NCBI RefSeq assembly: GCF_946222305.1
Contig: NZ_CAMIHZ010000001.1
Location: 62,001 to 126,000, forward strand
Length of the DNA stretch: 64,000 nucleotides
Reading direction: 5' to 3'
From: an uncultured Corynebacterium sp.
GTDB lineage: Bacteria > Actinomycetota > Actinomycetes > Mycobacteriales > Mycobacteriaceae
Shown here: positions 43,270-55,714 of the stretch, piece by piece
Layout: each line of letters opens with the position of its first letter
How positions within the stretch are numbered: the first letter of the stretch is position 1
The notes under the pieces: model-generated
Databases searched by the model: none
What the model saw: the letters and a program-made list of their open reading frames with translations, nothing else
Told to the model about the DNA's origin: nothing
Made by a program: the position numbers and the translations under genes

Positions 43270-44502
43270 TTACTTGGCCTGCAGCGCGGTTACCGCAGCC
43301 TTGAGTTCGTCGGCACGGTCTAGGCGTTCCCACGGCAGATCCAAGTCGGTGCGGCCGAAGTGCCCGTACGCGCTGGTCTGTGCGTAGATCGGACGCTTCA
43401 GATCGAGGTCACGCAGGATCGCGGCCGGGCGCAGGTCGAAAACTTCGCGGACGGCGGCCTGGATGATTTCCACGGGAGCCTTTTCCGTGCCGAAGGTTTC
43501 CACGTACAGGCCTACCGGGCGCGCTTGGCCGATCGCGTAGGCGATCTGTACCTCCGCGCAATCTGCCAGCCCCGCACCGACGATGTTCTTGGCAACCCAG
43601 CGCATGGCGTAGGCACCGGAGCGATCGACCTTTGAGGGGTCCTTGCCCGAGAAGGCTCCGCCGCCGTGGCGAGCCATGCCGCCGTAGGTGTCCACGATAA
43701 TCTTGCGGCCGGTGAGGCCGGCGTCACCGGCAGGTCCACCCAAGATAAAGGAACCGGAAGGGTTGACCAACAAGTTAAGGTCATCGGAGACAAAGTGGCC
43801 CAAGCCGGCTTCACCGATGCAGTGATCGACAACGTGGGTCTTGAGACTAGCGCGCAGGCTGGCCTGCTGGGCCTCGCCTTCCCAGCTCGGGTCGTGCTGG
43901 GTGGAGATCACAATGGTCTCGATGGAAACGGGCATGCCCGCATCGTCGTATTCAAACGTCACCTGAGTCTTGCCATCGGGGCGTAGACCCGGAATGATGT
44001 TCTCCTTGCGGACTTGGGTGAGCCGGCGGGCCAGGCGGTGGGCCAGGGAAATCGGCAGTGGCATAAACTCCGGGGTTTCGTTGGAGGCATAGCCGAACAT
44101 CAGGCCTTGGTCGCCGGCGCCGAGTTTATCCTCTTCCTCTAGCGACGTGGGTTCCCCGTTACGGTGCTCGATCGCGGTATCCACGCCACGGGCGATCTCC
44201 TGTGACTGTTCGCCCACAGACACGCTCACGCCACAGGTATGGCCATCGAAGCCCATTTCGGAGCTCGTGAAACCGATCTCCAGCAGCTTATTGCGCACGA
44301 TTTGCGGGATCTCTACATAGGTGCTGGTGCGGATCTCTCCCACCACGTGCACGAGGCCGGTGGTAACGACGGTTTCGACCGCCACGCGTGCTTCGGGATC
44401 GCGTTCCAAAAGTGCATCGAGGATGGAGTCCGAGATCGCGTCGCAGATCTTGTCCGGGTGGCCTTCAGTCACGGATTCGCTGGTGAACAGTCGCAATGCC
44501 AC
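43270..44502 (-). CDS. metK: S-adenosylmethionine synthetase
   Basis: MetK makes SAM from methionine and ATP. The 410-residue enzyme shows EGHPDKICDAISDSILD, GAGDQGLMFGYA and the P-loop-like GGGAFSGKDPSKVDRS. The GTG at 44502 is preceded by GGAAAGACC. A 240-bp gap with alternative hairpins lies upstream; the cells' main methyl donor is made here. Confidence 0.97.
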   Translation of the reverse strand: MALRLFTSESVTEGHPDKICDAISDSILDALLERDPEARVAVETVVTTGLVHVVGEIRTSTYVEIPQIVRNKLLEIGFTSSEMGFDGHTCGVSVSVGEQSQEIARGVDTAIEHRNGEPTSLEEEDKLGAGDQGLMFGYASNETPEFMPLPISLAHRLARRLTQVRKENIIPGLRPDGKTQVTFEYDDAGMPVSIETIVISTQHDPSWEGEAQQASLRASLKTHVVDHCIGEAGLGHFVSDDLNLLVNPSGSFILGGPAGDAGLTGRKIIVDTYGGMARHGGGAFSGKDPSKVDRSGAYAMRWVAKNIVGAGLADCAEVQIAYAIGQARPVGLYVETFGTEKAPVEIIQAAVREVFDLRPAAILRDLDLKRPIYAQTSAYGHFGRTDLDLPWERLDRADELKAAVTALQAK

Positions 44503-44742
44503 GGTCTTTCCTATCGTGAGTGTGTTTTCTAAGTTTGTTAAAGTCCTTGCGAGAACCGAAGCTCTCCGCTGGGCCGCTGGGCGTGCCCAGTCGAGGCGGG
44601 CACAGCTAAAATTTTTCTAGTTAGCCATAATAGACCAAGCTGTCTACAGGTGGATAATTTCGGCCGACAATGCGCCGGAAAACTTTAAGGTCTTTACGCT
44701 GGGCTAGCAAATTACCATTCCAACCCCATCCCTGCGCGCATA
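44503..44742 (-). promoter_or_regulatory. metK leader region with mutually exclusive hairpins
   Basis: In this 240-bp gene-free stretch GTGCCC/GGGCAC (44583-44588 with 44598-44603) can pair, or CTGGG/CCCAG (44577-44581 with 44586-44590) can pair, but not both, as they share 44586-44588. An AAAATTTTT run lies beside them. I could not match the region to a known SAM riboswitch class. Confidence 0.35.
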
Positions 44743-45981
44743 CTAATGATCTAGCGATTCGATCTCATCCCAGATATCGGCCGCCACCTGCAACTTCGAT
44801 CCGTGTGGAACCTCGGTCACCGCCACCGAATCACCTGCGGGGTGAAGCAGCCAACCTTGACTATCCCGCTGGCCGAAGACCTTACCAACACCGACTTCGT
44901 TGCACATCAGCAGGTCGCACCCCTTGCGCAGGAGCTTCGCCTTGCCGTGGTCGAGGGGGCTGTGGTTTTCGTCACCGGTTTCGGCTGCGAAGCCTACGAT
45001 CTTTATATCCGACGCCACCTCGCCCGCCCGCCGGGCCTCCACCAAACCTGCCAAGATATCTGGGTTTTCGGTCAGCTCCAAAGTATTCAGGGACGTCTCC
45101 CCTCCCTTTTTGAGTTTAGACTCGGCCACGGTAGCTGGGCGGTAGTCTGCCACGGCCGCTGCCATGATGACTACGTCCGCCTCACGCGCTGCCTCGGTGA
45201 CCGCTTGCTGCATTTCACTCGCCGATTTCACCCGCACTACGTGAGCTCCCGAAGGCACGGGCAAATCCTCGGTCACGCCAGCCACGAGAGTTACATCGGC
45301 TCCGCGCTGCGCAGCCACATCCGCCAACGCGAAACCTTGCCGCCCAGAAGATGCGTTCCCAAGGTAACGCACGGGGTCCAGCGCCTCGTGCGTTCCTCCG
45401 GCGCTGATAACCACCCTCTTACCCTCGAGCGACCGTCGGTACACAGCAGGATCACCCACCACGGCTTCCGCGAGCTGGCCGATGTGGTGCGGTTCTGGCA
45501 ACCGTCCAGGCCCCGTGTCCTTGCCCGTGAGCCGACCATGGGCTGGTTCCAACACGATGGTGCCCCGCTGGCGTAGTAGCGTCACATTGTCGCGGGTAGC
45601 TGGATGCTGCCACATCTCCGTGTGCATCGCTGGAGCCAAGACTACGGGGCATGTAGCCACGAGACAGCTGGCAGTCAATAGATCGTCGGCACGCCCCTGG
45701 GCGAGGCGTGCCATGAGGTCGGCGGTAGCGGGGGCGATGATGATGAGATCCGCCTCTTGGCCCAACCGAACGTGTTGCACCTCGTCGATGCTGTCGAAAA
45801 CATCGTTGGACACGGGGTTGCCAGACAAGGCTTCGAATGTAGCCGCACCCACGAACTTCAAAGCGTTGTTGGTGGGAATCACATTGACGTGATGGCCTTG
45901 CTCCGTGAAATATCGGACAAGGTGTGCGGCCTTAAACGCGGCAATGCCGCCCCCTACGCCGATTACGACGCGGAGCGACAT
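44743..45981 (-). CDS. coaBC: bifunctional phosphopantothenoylcysteine decarboxylase / phosphopantothenate-cysteine ligase
   Basis: CoaBC performs two steps of coenzyme A synthesis. The 412-residue protein has the FMN-binding CoaC half (GVGGGIAAFKAAHLVRYF, ATADLMARLAQG, APAMHTEMW) and the CoaB ligase half (SAGGTHEALDPVRYLGNASSGRQG, VIMAAAVADYRP). I chose ATG 45981 (MSLRVVIGVGG) because the first conserved strand follows at once; the open frame continues to 46107, but that part looks non-coding. It follows rpoZ. Confidence 0.95.
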   Translation of the reverse strand: MSLRVVIGVGGGIAAFKAAHLVRYFTEQGHHVNVIPTNNALKFVGAATFEALSGNPVSNDVFDSIDEVQHVRLGQEADLIIIAPATADLMARLAQGRADDLLTASCLVATCPVVLAPAMHTEMWQHPATRDNVTLLRQRGTIVLEPAHGRLTGKDTGPGRLPEPHHIGQLAEAVVGDPAVYRRSLEGKRVVISAGGTHEALDPVRYLGNASSGRQGFALADVAAQRGADVTLVAGVTEDLPVPSGAHVVRVKSASEMQQAVTEAAREADVVIMAAAVADYRPATVAESKLKKGGETSLNTLELTENPDILAGLVEARRAGEVASDIKIVGFAAETGDENHSPLDHGKAKLLRKGCDLLMCNEVGVGKVFGQRDSQGWLLHPAGDSVAVTEVPHGSKLQVAADIWDEIESLDH

Positions 45982-46033
45982 TGTGTCAGATTTTCCGGTA
46001 GAAGAAGCATTCACACCGGATAGCCTAGCCTGT

Positions 46034-46324
46034 CTAGCCTTCGGTGTGTTCCAGCAGATCCTTGTTAATCTCACGCAGGGCGATCGACAGTGGCTTCTCC
46101 TGGGCATCGGGGGTCACCAATGGACCCACGAATTCGAAAACGCCCTCATCAACCGTCTGGAAGTAATCGTTGATCTGACGTGCACGCTTGGCAGCGAAAA
46201 TCACCAATGCGTACTTAGAGGAGACCTTGGTCAGGAGCTCATCGATCGGCGGATTAGTGATGCCGACTGGCGGATCGAACACCGTCGCGTTCGAATTCAC
46301 GTCCTGGTTTGCCACGGTATGCAC
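46034..46324 (-). CDS. rpoZ: RNA polymerase omega subunit
   Basis: The 96-residue omega subunit has the conserved PPIDELLTKVSSKYALVIFAAKRARQINDY block (parts of it below 20 residues: KYALVIFAAKRARQIN). It binds beta' and helps enzyme assembly. ATG 46324 has AAGAAGG upstream. It lies after gmk, but a terminator sits between them. Confidence 0.95.
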   Translation of the reverse strand: MHTVANQDVNSNATVFDPPVGITNPPIDELLTKVSSKYALVIFAAKRARQINDYFQTVDEGVFEFVGPLVTPDAQEKPLSIALREINKDLLEHTEG

Positions 46325-46347
46325 CTTCTTTTAGTAGTAACTGCTGG

Positions 46348-46376
46348 AAAAATCTGTGGTGCTCCCACGCACCACA
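46348..46376 (-). terminator. intrinsic terminator between gmk and rpoZ
   Basis: An 8-bp perfect stem TGTGGTGC/GCACCACA with a 6-nt loop (46355-46376) is followed on the minus strand by GATTTTT. It falls 22 bp after the gmk stop and 24 bp before the rpoZ start, so it may attenuate read-through to rpoZ. Confidence 0.7.
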
Positions 46377-46398
46377 TTCAAAGCGCTCTATACAGAGC

Positions 46399-46968
46399 TT
46401 AACTGTTGAGAATTTCGGCGATCTCAGCGACTGCCTTATTGACATCTTCATTGACCACCACGTGATCGAATTCCGATCGCGCTGCCATCTCCGTTTTTGC
46501 GGTGGACAGGCGCCGAGCAATCACCTCTTCGGTTTCCGTACCGCGCTTGGTCAACCGTTGCACCAGCTCATCCCACGATGGAGGGGCTAGGAAAACCGTC
46601 TGAGATTCGGGTAGAAGCTTCTTTACGTTGCGTGCACCTGCAAGGTCCACCTCAACGAGCACCGGCCGGCCCTCGTCTAGAGCGCTTTCCACGGGCTGCC
46701 GGGGTGTACCGGACAGCTGCAAGCCACCGTGGATCTCTGCCCACTCGAGCATCTTGCCAGAATCGATGTTGTCTTGGAACTGCTTGCGAGTCACGTATAT
46801 GTAATCCTTGCCATCAACCTCGCCCGGACGGGGATCCCGGGTGGTCATCGAAACGCTGAAAAACAGGCTTGGGATTTCATCAATGAGCCGAGCGACGACA
46901 GTGGACTTCCCCACCGCCGATGGCCCAGCCAGTACGACGATTCGCCGGTTATTGAGGCCTTCGCTCAA
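46399..46968 (-). CDS. gmk: guanylate kinase
   Basis: Gmk phosphorylates GMP. The 189-residue protein has the P-loop GPSAVGKSTVV, the GMP-binding SMTTRDPRPGEVDGKDY and the lid VFLAPPSWDELVQRL. It begins 3 bp after mihF, a conserved actinobacterial pair. Confidence 0.96.
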   Translation of the reverse strand: MSEGLNNRRIVVLAGPSAVGKSTVVARLIDEIPSLFFSVSMTTRDPRPGEVDGKDYIYVTRKQFQDNIDSGKMLEWAEIHGGLQLSGTPRQPVESALDEGRPVLVEVDLAGARNVKKLLPESQTVFLAPPSWDELVQRLTKRGTETEEVIARRLSTAKTEMAARSEFDHVVVNEDVNKAVAEIAEILNS

Positions 46969-46971
46969 GAC

Positions 46972-47292
46972 CTACACCTCGAAGCCGAAGTGCTCCAACA
47001 GGGCGCGGCGCTGACGGTCGCCCAGGCCACGCAGACGACGGGTTGGGGCGATCTCCAGCTGGTTCATGATTTCTTCTGCCTTGACCTTGCCCACCTTTGG
47101 CAGGGATACCAGCAGGGAATGAACCTTCATTTTGCCCAGGATTGGGTCGGTCTCTGCGTCCTTGAGCACCTGCTTCAGGTCGGTAGCGCCACGCTTGAGC
47201 TTCTCGCGAAGTTCTGCACGAACCTTGCGGGCCTCAGCGGCCTTCTTCAGTGCTTCTGCGCGCTGCTCCGGGGTCAACTGGGGAAGTGCCAC
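46972..47292 (-). CDS. mihF: mycobacterial-type integration host factor, MihF
   Basis: The 106-residue nucleoid protein has a basic helical N-terminal half (PEQRAEALKKAAEARKVRAE) and a helix-two-turn-helix block (LPKVGKVKAEEIMNQLEI, then RRLRGLGDRQRRALLEHFGF). MihF binds DNA and is specific to actinobacteria. GTG 47292 has GGAGG at 7 nt. A promoter candidate lies about 240 bp upstream, giving an unusually long leader. Confidence 0.95.
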   Translation of the reverse strand: MALPQLTPEQRAEALKKAAEARKVRAELREKLKRGATDLKQVLKDAETDPILGKMKVHSLLVSLPKVGKVKAEEIMNQLEIAPTRRLRGLGDRQRRALLEHFGFEV

Positions 47293-47526
47293 GGGATCCT
47301 CCGTCTTTCTTGGTTTTCTCGTTGTTGATCGGTTAATTCAAGCTTGTTTCTTTGTGCGCAGCCACAAAACCGCGACTGCATGTGCCGAACAGGATACGAC
47401 CGCACCCTCCGGCTTCCTTCGCACCTTATACATCTCGGTCTACCCGCGAGGGGTAACCCGGTTTGCGAGGTCGAAGTCACCGTGTTCGAACCATCTCCGA
47501 CGGTGAGTTTTCGAAGGCAAAGGTGG

Positions 47527-47556
47527 ATACTAGGTTATCCAAACCACCTCTGCCAA
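47527..47556 (-). promoter_or_regulatory. candidate mihF promoter
   Basis: TTGGCA (47556-47551), an 18-bp spacer and TAGTAT (47532-47527) form a good sigma-A-type promoter. The expected leader before mihF is about 225 nt. Confidence 0.55.
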
Positions 47557-47606
47557 CCGACACACCTTAAATGACTGTAAATCAGTCGCGCGCATCAGGG
47601 GGCTTG

Positions 47607-47618
47607 TTTTGGCCAAAA
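47607..47618. repeat. 12-bp perfect palindrome TTTTGGCCAAAA
   Basis: The palindrome lies about 50 bp upstream of the candidate mihF -35 and 70 bp after pyrF. It may be a protein-binding site; the partner is unknown. Confidence 0.35.
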
Positions 47619-47690
47619 AACCGCCCGGGTCGCGATAAATCAGAGTTGTGTGCGAAACGACGAACGATAGTCTAGCACGGGTTTGCCCTG

Positions 47691-48607
47691 CTAAACCAAC
47701 ATGTCGCGCGTGAGCTTAGCCACCGCGTTACCTAGAGCACCCACATCGGGGCCACACTTTAATATTCCGCGAGAAACATTAGGACTCACAAGATGCGTGG
47801 CTTTACCTGCGATGCGTTTCACATCGTCCATGGTGCCTCCCTGCGCACCCACGCCTGGCATCAAAACCATGCCACCCACCTCGTCCAGCACAGGCGGAGA
47901 ATCAACGGTAGCGCCAATCACCACGCCTAGATTGCCGGCCTCGGCACCGTACTGTCGATTGGCGGCGGCCACCCGATTGACGACATCTTGGGCCAAGGTC
48001 ACCTGGGTCCTCTCCCCTGCTGTCTGCGGGCCCTTTTTATCCGACGCCACGCTGCCCGACTGCGCGTTCAGCACTGGGGCGAAAGCCCGTTGCACGGTTG
48101 GTGCCTCGGGATTGCTCGTCGCCGCGAGGACGATGACTCCAGCCCCGTTTTTATCGGCGAGGTCGATCACCGGCCGAAGGGATTCGAAACCCAGCCAAGG
48201 CGAAACGGTCACGGCATCCGAGCACAGCGGAGATCCACTATCGACCCACGCGCGGGCATACCCGGCCATCGTACTTCCGATGTCGCCCCTTTTGGCGTCG
48301 GCGATAACCAAAACGCCGTGGCGTCGTAACTCGGCGATAGTCTCCTCCAGCACAGCCAACCCGGCCGATCCGAAGGCCTCGTAAAAGGCAACTTGGGGCT
48401 TAACGACACACGCCGTGGAGGCGAAAGCTTCTACGCACGTTTGGCTGAACCTGCGCAATCCGGCGACGGAGACGTCCAAGCCCCAATCGCGCAGGAGTTG
48501 CTCATGGGGGTCGATGCCCACACAGAGCTGACCAAACTCCTCAGCGCGTGTGAGGAAACGCTCACCGAAGGTATGGGGTGCTAGACTGGCGCCGTTTCGA
48601 CCGGGCA

Positions 48608-48608
<1 letters not shown>
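47691..48608 (-). CDS. pyrF: orotidine 5'-phosphate decarboxylase
   Basis: PyrF makes UMP. The 305-residue protein has the catalytic VIADAKRGDIGSTM and the late MLMPGVGAQGG-like block (VLMPGVGAQGGTMDD), typical of the longer actinobacterial form. Its ATG at 48608 shares one base with the carB stop (TAATG), so the two are translationally coupled. The open frame extends into carB to 48710, but that is shadow. It ends the pyr operon. Confidence 0.96.
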
Positions 48609-51967
<3,359 letters not shown>

Positions 51968-52063
51968 GGGTTTTCCTTAAAACTATGTGTCTCTAACTGG
52001 TCAATATGGCTAAGCCGAGGGGTCGGAGGCAAAGCTCAAAAGCCCTGCCCATCCCCCTTGGAT

Positions 52064-53200
52064 TTAAGCCTTATCCAACATCTCGAAGAACTGGTCGAAC
52101 AGGGGGTTGGCGTCATGGGGGCCGGCGGCAGATTCGGGGTGATACTGCACGGAAAATGCTGAACCGTCCACCAACGCCACACCCTCGACCACATCATCGT
52201 TGAGGCAAGTGTGGGTCACTTGAGCTTCACCATAGGGAGTGGAGAACTTCTCCCCTGGCTTGCCCTTCAGGGCAAAGCCGTGGTTCTGGGCGGTGATATC
52301 AATCCGACCGGTAACGTGGTTGATGACGGGAACATTCACGCCACGGTGGCCGAACTTCAGCTTGTAGGTTTCCATGCCCAAAGCCCGGCCGAGAATCTGA
52401 TTACCGAAGCAGATACCAAAGAACGGAATCTTGGCCTCCAGAACCTTCTTCACCTCAGCGACCGTCACATCAGCCGTCGCTGGGTCGCCCGGACCATTGG
52501 ACACAAACACGCCTGTCGCGCCGTGTTCTTCCATGAGCTCCTGGACACGCTCGAACTTCGTGTCGTGGGGCACAACCACAGTGCGCACACCGCGCTTAGC
52601 GAACTCCCGCGGAGTGTTCGTCTTAATGCCCATGTCGTAGGCGATGACGGTGTAGCGGGTTTCGCCTTTCGCCTCGACGACATACACCTCATCGGTGGAC
52701 ACATCGCCGGCGAGGTCCGCACCTTCCATCGATTCTTGGGCCTTGACCTGACTAATCATTTCTTCATCGCTGGCCAGCGCGGCGTCGCCAGAAAAAATAC
52801 CCGCAGCAACCGACCCCTTGTCGCGAAGGTGGCGAACGATGGCGCGAGTATCCACGCCTTGAATGCCGATGATGTTCTGCGCAGCCATCTCGTCTTCGAG
52901 GCTACGGTCCGCGCGCCAGTTACTGACGGTGCGGGACAGATCGCGGATCACTAGGCCGGCGACCCAGATCTTATCGCCGCGAGATTCGCCGTCTTCGTCG
53001 TTCCAGCCGGTGTTGCCGATCTGAGGAGCAGTCGCCACCACGATCTGACGGTGGTAGCTGGGGTCGGTCATCGTCTCTTGGTAACCGGTCATGGCGGTGG
53101 TGAAGACCGCCTCGCCAAGGGTGGTGCCCTGCGCGCCGAAAGCGCGACCGTGGAAGATCCGTCCGTCGGCCAGAACCAGGGCTGCTGGAGTGCGGGTCAT
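52064..53200 (-). CDS. carA: carbamoyl-phosphate synthase small (glutaminase) subunit
   Basis: The 378-residue subunit frees ammonia from glutamine and passes it to CarB. It has the class I amidotransferase nucleophile block PFFGICFGNQILG and the QYHPESAAGPHD histidine/glutamate pair. ATG 53200 has a GAGGACAAC site. It lies in the pyr operon, 96 bp before carB. Confidence 0.97.
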   Translation of the reverse strand: MTRTPAALVLADGRIFHGRAFGAQGTTLGEAVFTTAMTGYQETMTDPSYHRQIVVATAPQIGNTGWNDEDGESRGDKIWVAGLVIRDLSRTVSNWRADRSLEDEMAAQNIIGIQGVDTRAIVRHLRDKGSVAAGIFSGDAALASDEEMISQVKAQESMEGADLAGDVSTDEVYVVEAKGETRYTVIAYDMGIKTNTPREFAKRGVRTVVVPHDTKFERVQELMEEHGATGVFVSNGPGDPATADVTVAEVKKVLEAKIPFFGICFGNQILGRALGMETYKLKFGHRGVNVPVINHVTGRIDITAQNHGFALKGKPGEKFSTPYGEAQVTHTCLNDDVVEGVALVDGSAFSVQYHPESAAGPHDANPLFDQFFEMLDKA

Positions 53201-53292
53201 GGGTTGTCCTCTTTTCCTTTTGACTTTTTGTTGTAGCGCTTGAGGTTGCCGGTGGTGCCGTGTTTCTTATTCCGACGCCACGCTGGCCGCGC

Positions 53293-54690
53293 TTACTCGG
53301 TTACCGCCAGTCCGTCACGGCAAGTCAGCTTGCCGCGCAGGATCGTGGTGCTAATTTTGACGGGCATGTCCATTCCCTCATAAGGGGTGTTGCGGGACTT
53401 CGAGGCCATCTTCTCTCCCTCGGCCACCCAAGAGGTCTTGGTATCCACCACACAGAGATTGGCCGGTTCTCCCACGGCAATGGGGCGACCATGGCCTGGG
53501 AGTTTCGTTATCTGAGCTGGGCGTTCGGACATCACGCGGGCAACGAAGCGCCAATCTTGGTCGCCATTGAGTACGAAAATTTGTGCGATGAGCGCCAACG
53601 AGGTCTCCAAGCCCAGCATGCCCGGACGTGCTTTATCGAACTCGCAGCATTTCTCCTCGGAACCATGGGGTGCGTGATCGGTAGCCACGCAATCGACAAT
53701 GCCATCGATAAGGGCTTGACGCAGAGCGAGCGTGTCGCGCTGCTCGCGCAGTGGTGGGTTGACGCGGTTGACACCGTCGAAGGTTTCGAGGCGCTCGTCC
53801 GTCAAGATCAAGTGGTGAGGGGTCACCTCCGCGGTCAGTGGGATGTCCTGCGACTTGGCCCACTTGAGCAGTTCCACGGTGCCTTCGGTCGAGGCGTGGC
53901 AGATATGGACGCGGCCGCCGTAGTCGCGCGCCATGATGGCATCGCGGGCAACGATGGACTCCTCAGCTACACGGGGCCAACCTCGTAGCCCTAGGCGGGC
54001 TGCATTCTCACCCTCGTGTGCAACTGCCCCCTCTGTGAGACGAGGTTCCTCACAGTGCTGGGCCAACAGGACATCCACACCGCGGGAGTACTCGATGGCG
54101 CGTCGCATGAGCCGGGGGTCATCGACACACTTGCCATCATCGGAAAACATGCGGAGCTTGGCGTCGGAATCGGCCATCATGCCGAACTCAGTCAACTCTT
54201 TGCCCAGCAATCCCTTGGAGATGGAACCCACCGGGTGGACGTCACAGAGGTTCGTCTTTTGGCCCTTGTACCACACCGTTTCTGCGATGGTCGGGTTGTC
54301 CATCACAGGTGCGGTGTTGGCCATGGTAAACACAGCGGTGAATCCGCCCTGCGCTGCAGATGCAGAGCCGGTGGCGACTGTTTCAGTGTCCTCACGGCCA
54401 GGTTCGCGCAGGTGAACGTGCATATCTACCAGGCCGGGTAATAGTATCTGCCCATTGAGGTCCAGCTTCTCCGCACTGTCGGAAACCTGCTGAGTTGCTT
54501 CTGCCCCGATCGCGGCGATGAAACCGTCGCGCAGCAAAACGTCGGTAGGCTCGCCCTCTCCGTAGATCAGCACTCCGCGCAGCAACACCTCGTTATCCGC
54601 GCCAATGGGGGCAGGAGCGAGATCGCCGGTGGCGGGGTATCCGCGATCATCGGGGTAGGTGGCCAAGTGGGAATTGTCGTTGTTGGTCAT
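53293..54690 (-). CDS. pyrC: dihydroorotase
   Basis: PyrC closes carbamoyl-aspartate to dihydroorotate. The 465-residue zinc enzyme has DMHVHLREPGREDTETV, the conserved Asp-containing VATDHAPHGSEEK and a class I layout. ATG 54690 has AGAGGAG at 8 nt; the open frame reaches 54780 but overlaps the pyrB stop region. It sits in order after pyrB. Confidence 0.95.
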   Translation of the reverse strand: MTNNDNSHLATYPDDRGYPATGDLAPAPIGADNEVLLRGVLIYGEGEPTDVLLRDGFIAAIGAEATQQVSDSAEKLDLNGQILLPGLVDMHVHLREPGREDTETVATGSASAAQGGFTAVFTMANTAPVMDNPTIAETVWYKGQKTNLCDVHPVGSISKGLLGKELTEFGMMADSDAKLRMFSDDGKCVDDPRLMRRAIEYSRGVDVLLAQHCEEPRLTEGAVAHEGENAARLGLRGWPRVAEESIVARDAIMARDYGGRVHICHASTEGTVELLKWAKSQDIPLTAEVTPHHLILTDERLETFDGVNRVNPPLREQRDTLALRQALIDGIVDCVATDHAPHGSEEKCCEFDKARPGMLGLETSLALIAQIFVLNGDQDWRFVARVMSERPAQITKLPGHGRPIAVGEPANLCVVDTKTSWVAEGEKMASKSRNTPYEGMDMPVKISTTILRGKLTCRDGLAVTE

Positions 54691-54730
54691 GGCAATAATC
54701 TCCTCTATCAGTCCTTGGTTCCTACCCCGG

Positions 54731-55708
54731 TCAGGCGCGAGGGCCGCGGGTGTTCGTGGCGTCGTTATCGTCCACAGCATCCGTGCCCACCAGCAACTTG
54801 AACAGGACGGCCATGCGTACCTGCACTCCAGCGGTCACCTGATCGAGCACGACGGTCCGTGGATCATCGGCAACATCGTCATTGATTTCCATGCCGCGCA
54901 GCATCGGGCCGGGGTGCATAACGATGGCGCTATCGTTCAGCTTGGCCAACCGGGCCCTGCTCATCCCGTAGCGGGTGGCATATTCGCGGTGGGATGGGAA
55001 GAACCCGCCGTTCATGCGCTCTGCCTGCACGCGCAGCATCATGACTGCATCGGCACCGGCCAGCTCAGCATCCATGTTGTGCGAGATGCGCACTGTGCGG
55101 CCGTCCATTCCCCATTTCTCCACGCCGAATGGCAGCAGAGTTGGGGGCGCCACGAAGGTGACATCCGCACCCAGGCGGGTAAGTAGTTGGGCGTTGGAGC
55201 GCGCTACGCGGGAGTGCAGAATATCGCCGACAATCACGATGTGTTTGCCCTCGATGTTCCCCAGGTGCCGACGCATCGTAACGGCGTCGAGCAGTGCCTG
55301 GGTGGGGTGTTGATTGGAGCCGTCACCTGCGTTAACGATGGCGGTATCCCCCAGCCAATTGGCGACTTGGCGTGCAGCTCCCGACGAGGGGTGGCGCATG
55401 ATGATGGCATCGGCGCCAACGGCTTTGAGGGTCAGCGCGGTGTCCTTGAGCGACTCGCCTTTCTTCACACTGGAGCCCGAGGCGGACACGTTAATAACAT
55501 CCGCGCTCATCCATTTCCCCGCGGTTTCGAAGGAAGAACGGGTGCGGGTGGAGTTTTCGTAGAACATCGTGAAGATGGTGCGCCCACGCAGTGTGGGCAG
55601 CTTCTTCAGCTCACGCCCATCGAGGACCTCGGCGAACCGATCGGCCTCGTCCAGCAGTCCCACAATCTCTTCACGGCTGAGGTCCGCAATGCTGATGAGG
55701 TGTTGCAT
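54731..55708 (-). CDS. pyrB: aspartate carbamoyltransferase catalytic subunit
   Basis: PyrB makes carbamoyl-aspartate. The 325-residue protein has the carbamoyl-phosphate site FYENSTRTRSSFE, NAGDGSNQHPTQALLD and VMMLRVQAER. No regulatory PyrI gene follows. It starts 6 bp after pyrR, so both are read together. Confidence 0.96.
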   Translation of the reverse strand: MQHLISIADLSREEIVGLLDEADRFAEVLDGRELKKLPTLRGRTIFTMFYENSTRTRSSFETAGKWMSADVINVSASGSSVKKGESLKDTALTLKAVGADAIIMRHPSSGAARQVANWLGDTAIVNAGDGSNQHPTQALLDAVTMRRHLGNIEGKHIVIVGDILHSRVARSNAQLLTRLGADVTFVAPPTLLPFGVEKWGMDGRTVRISHNMDAELAGADAVMMLRVQAERMNGGFFPSHREYATRYGMSRARLAKLNDSAIVMHPGPMLRGMEINDDVADDPRTVVLDQVTAGVQVRMAVLFKLLVGTDAVDDNDATNTRGPRA

Positions 55709-55714
55709 GAGCTT

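Larger units (their letters stand above)
47293..47690 (-). promoter_or_regulatory. pyrF-mihF intergenic region with long mihF leader
   Basis: This 398-bp stretch holds no credible gene. On the minus strand it contains a promoter candidate at 47556-47527, a hairpin TACCC/GGGTA at 47441-47455 within the leader, an inverted repeat GACTG-N5-CAGTC at 47573-47587, and a perfect palindrome TTTTGGCCAAAA at 47607-47618. A short stem GGTTT/AAACC lies just after pyrF. Confidence 0.5.

Noticed and set aside
44503..44742. Known SAM riboswitch upstream of metK
   Set aside because: No conserved SAM-I/IV core or SAM-II pseudoknot could be seen; only simple alternative hairpins are supported.
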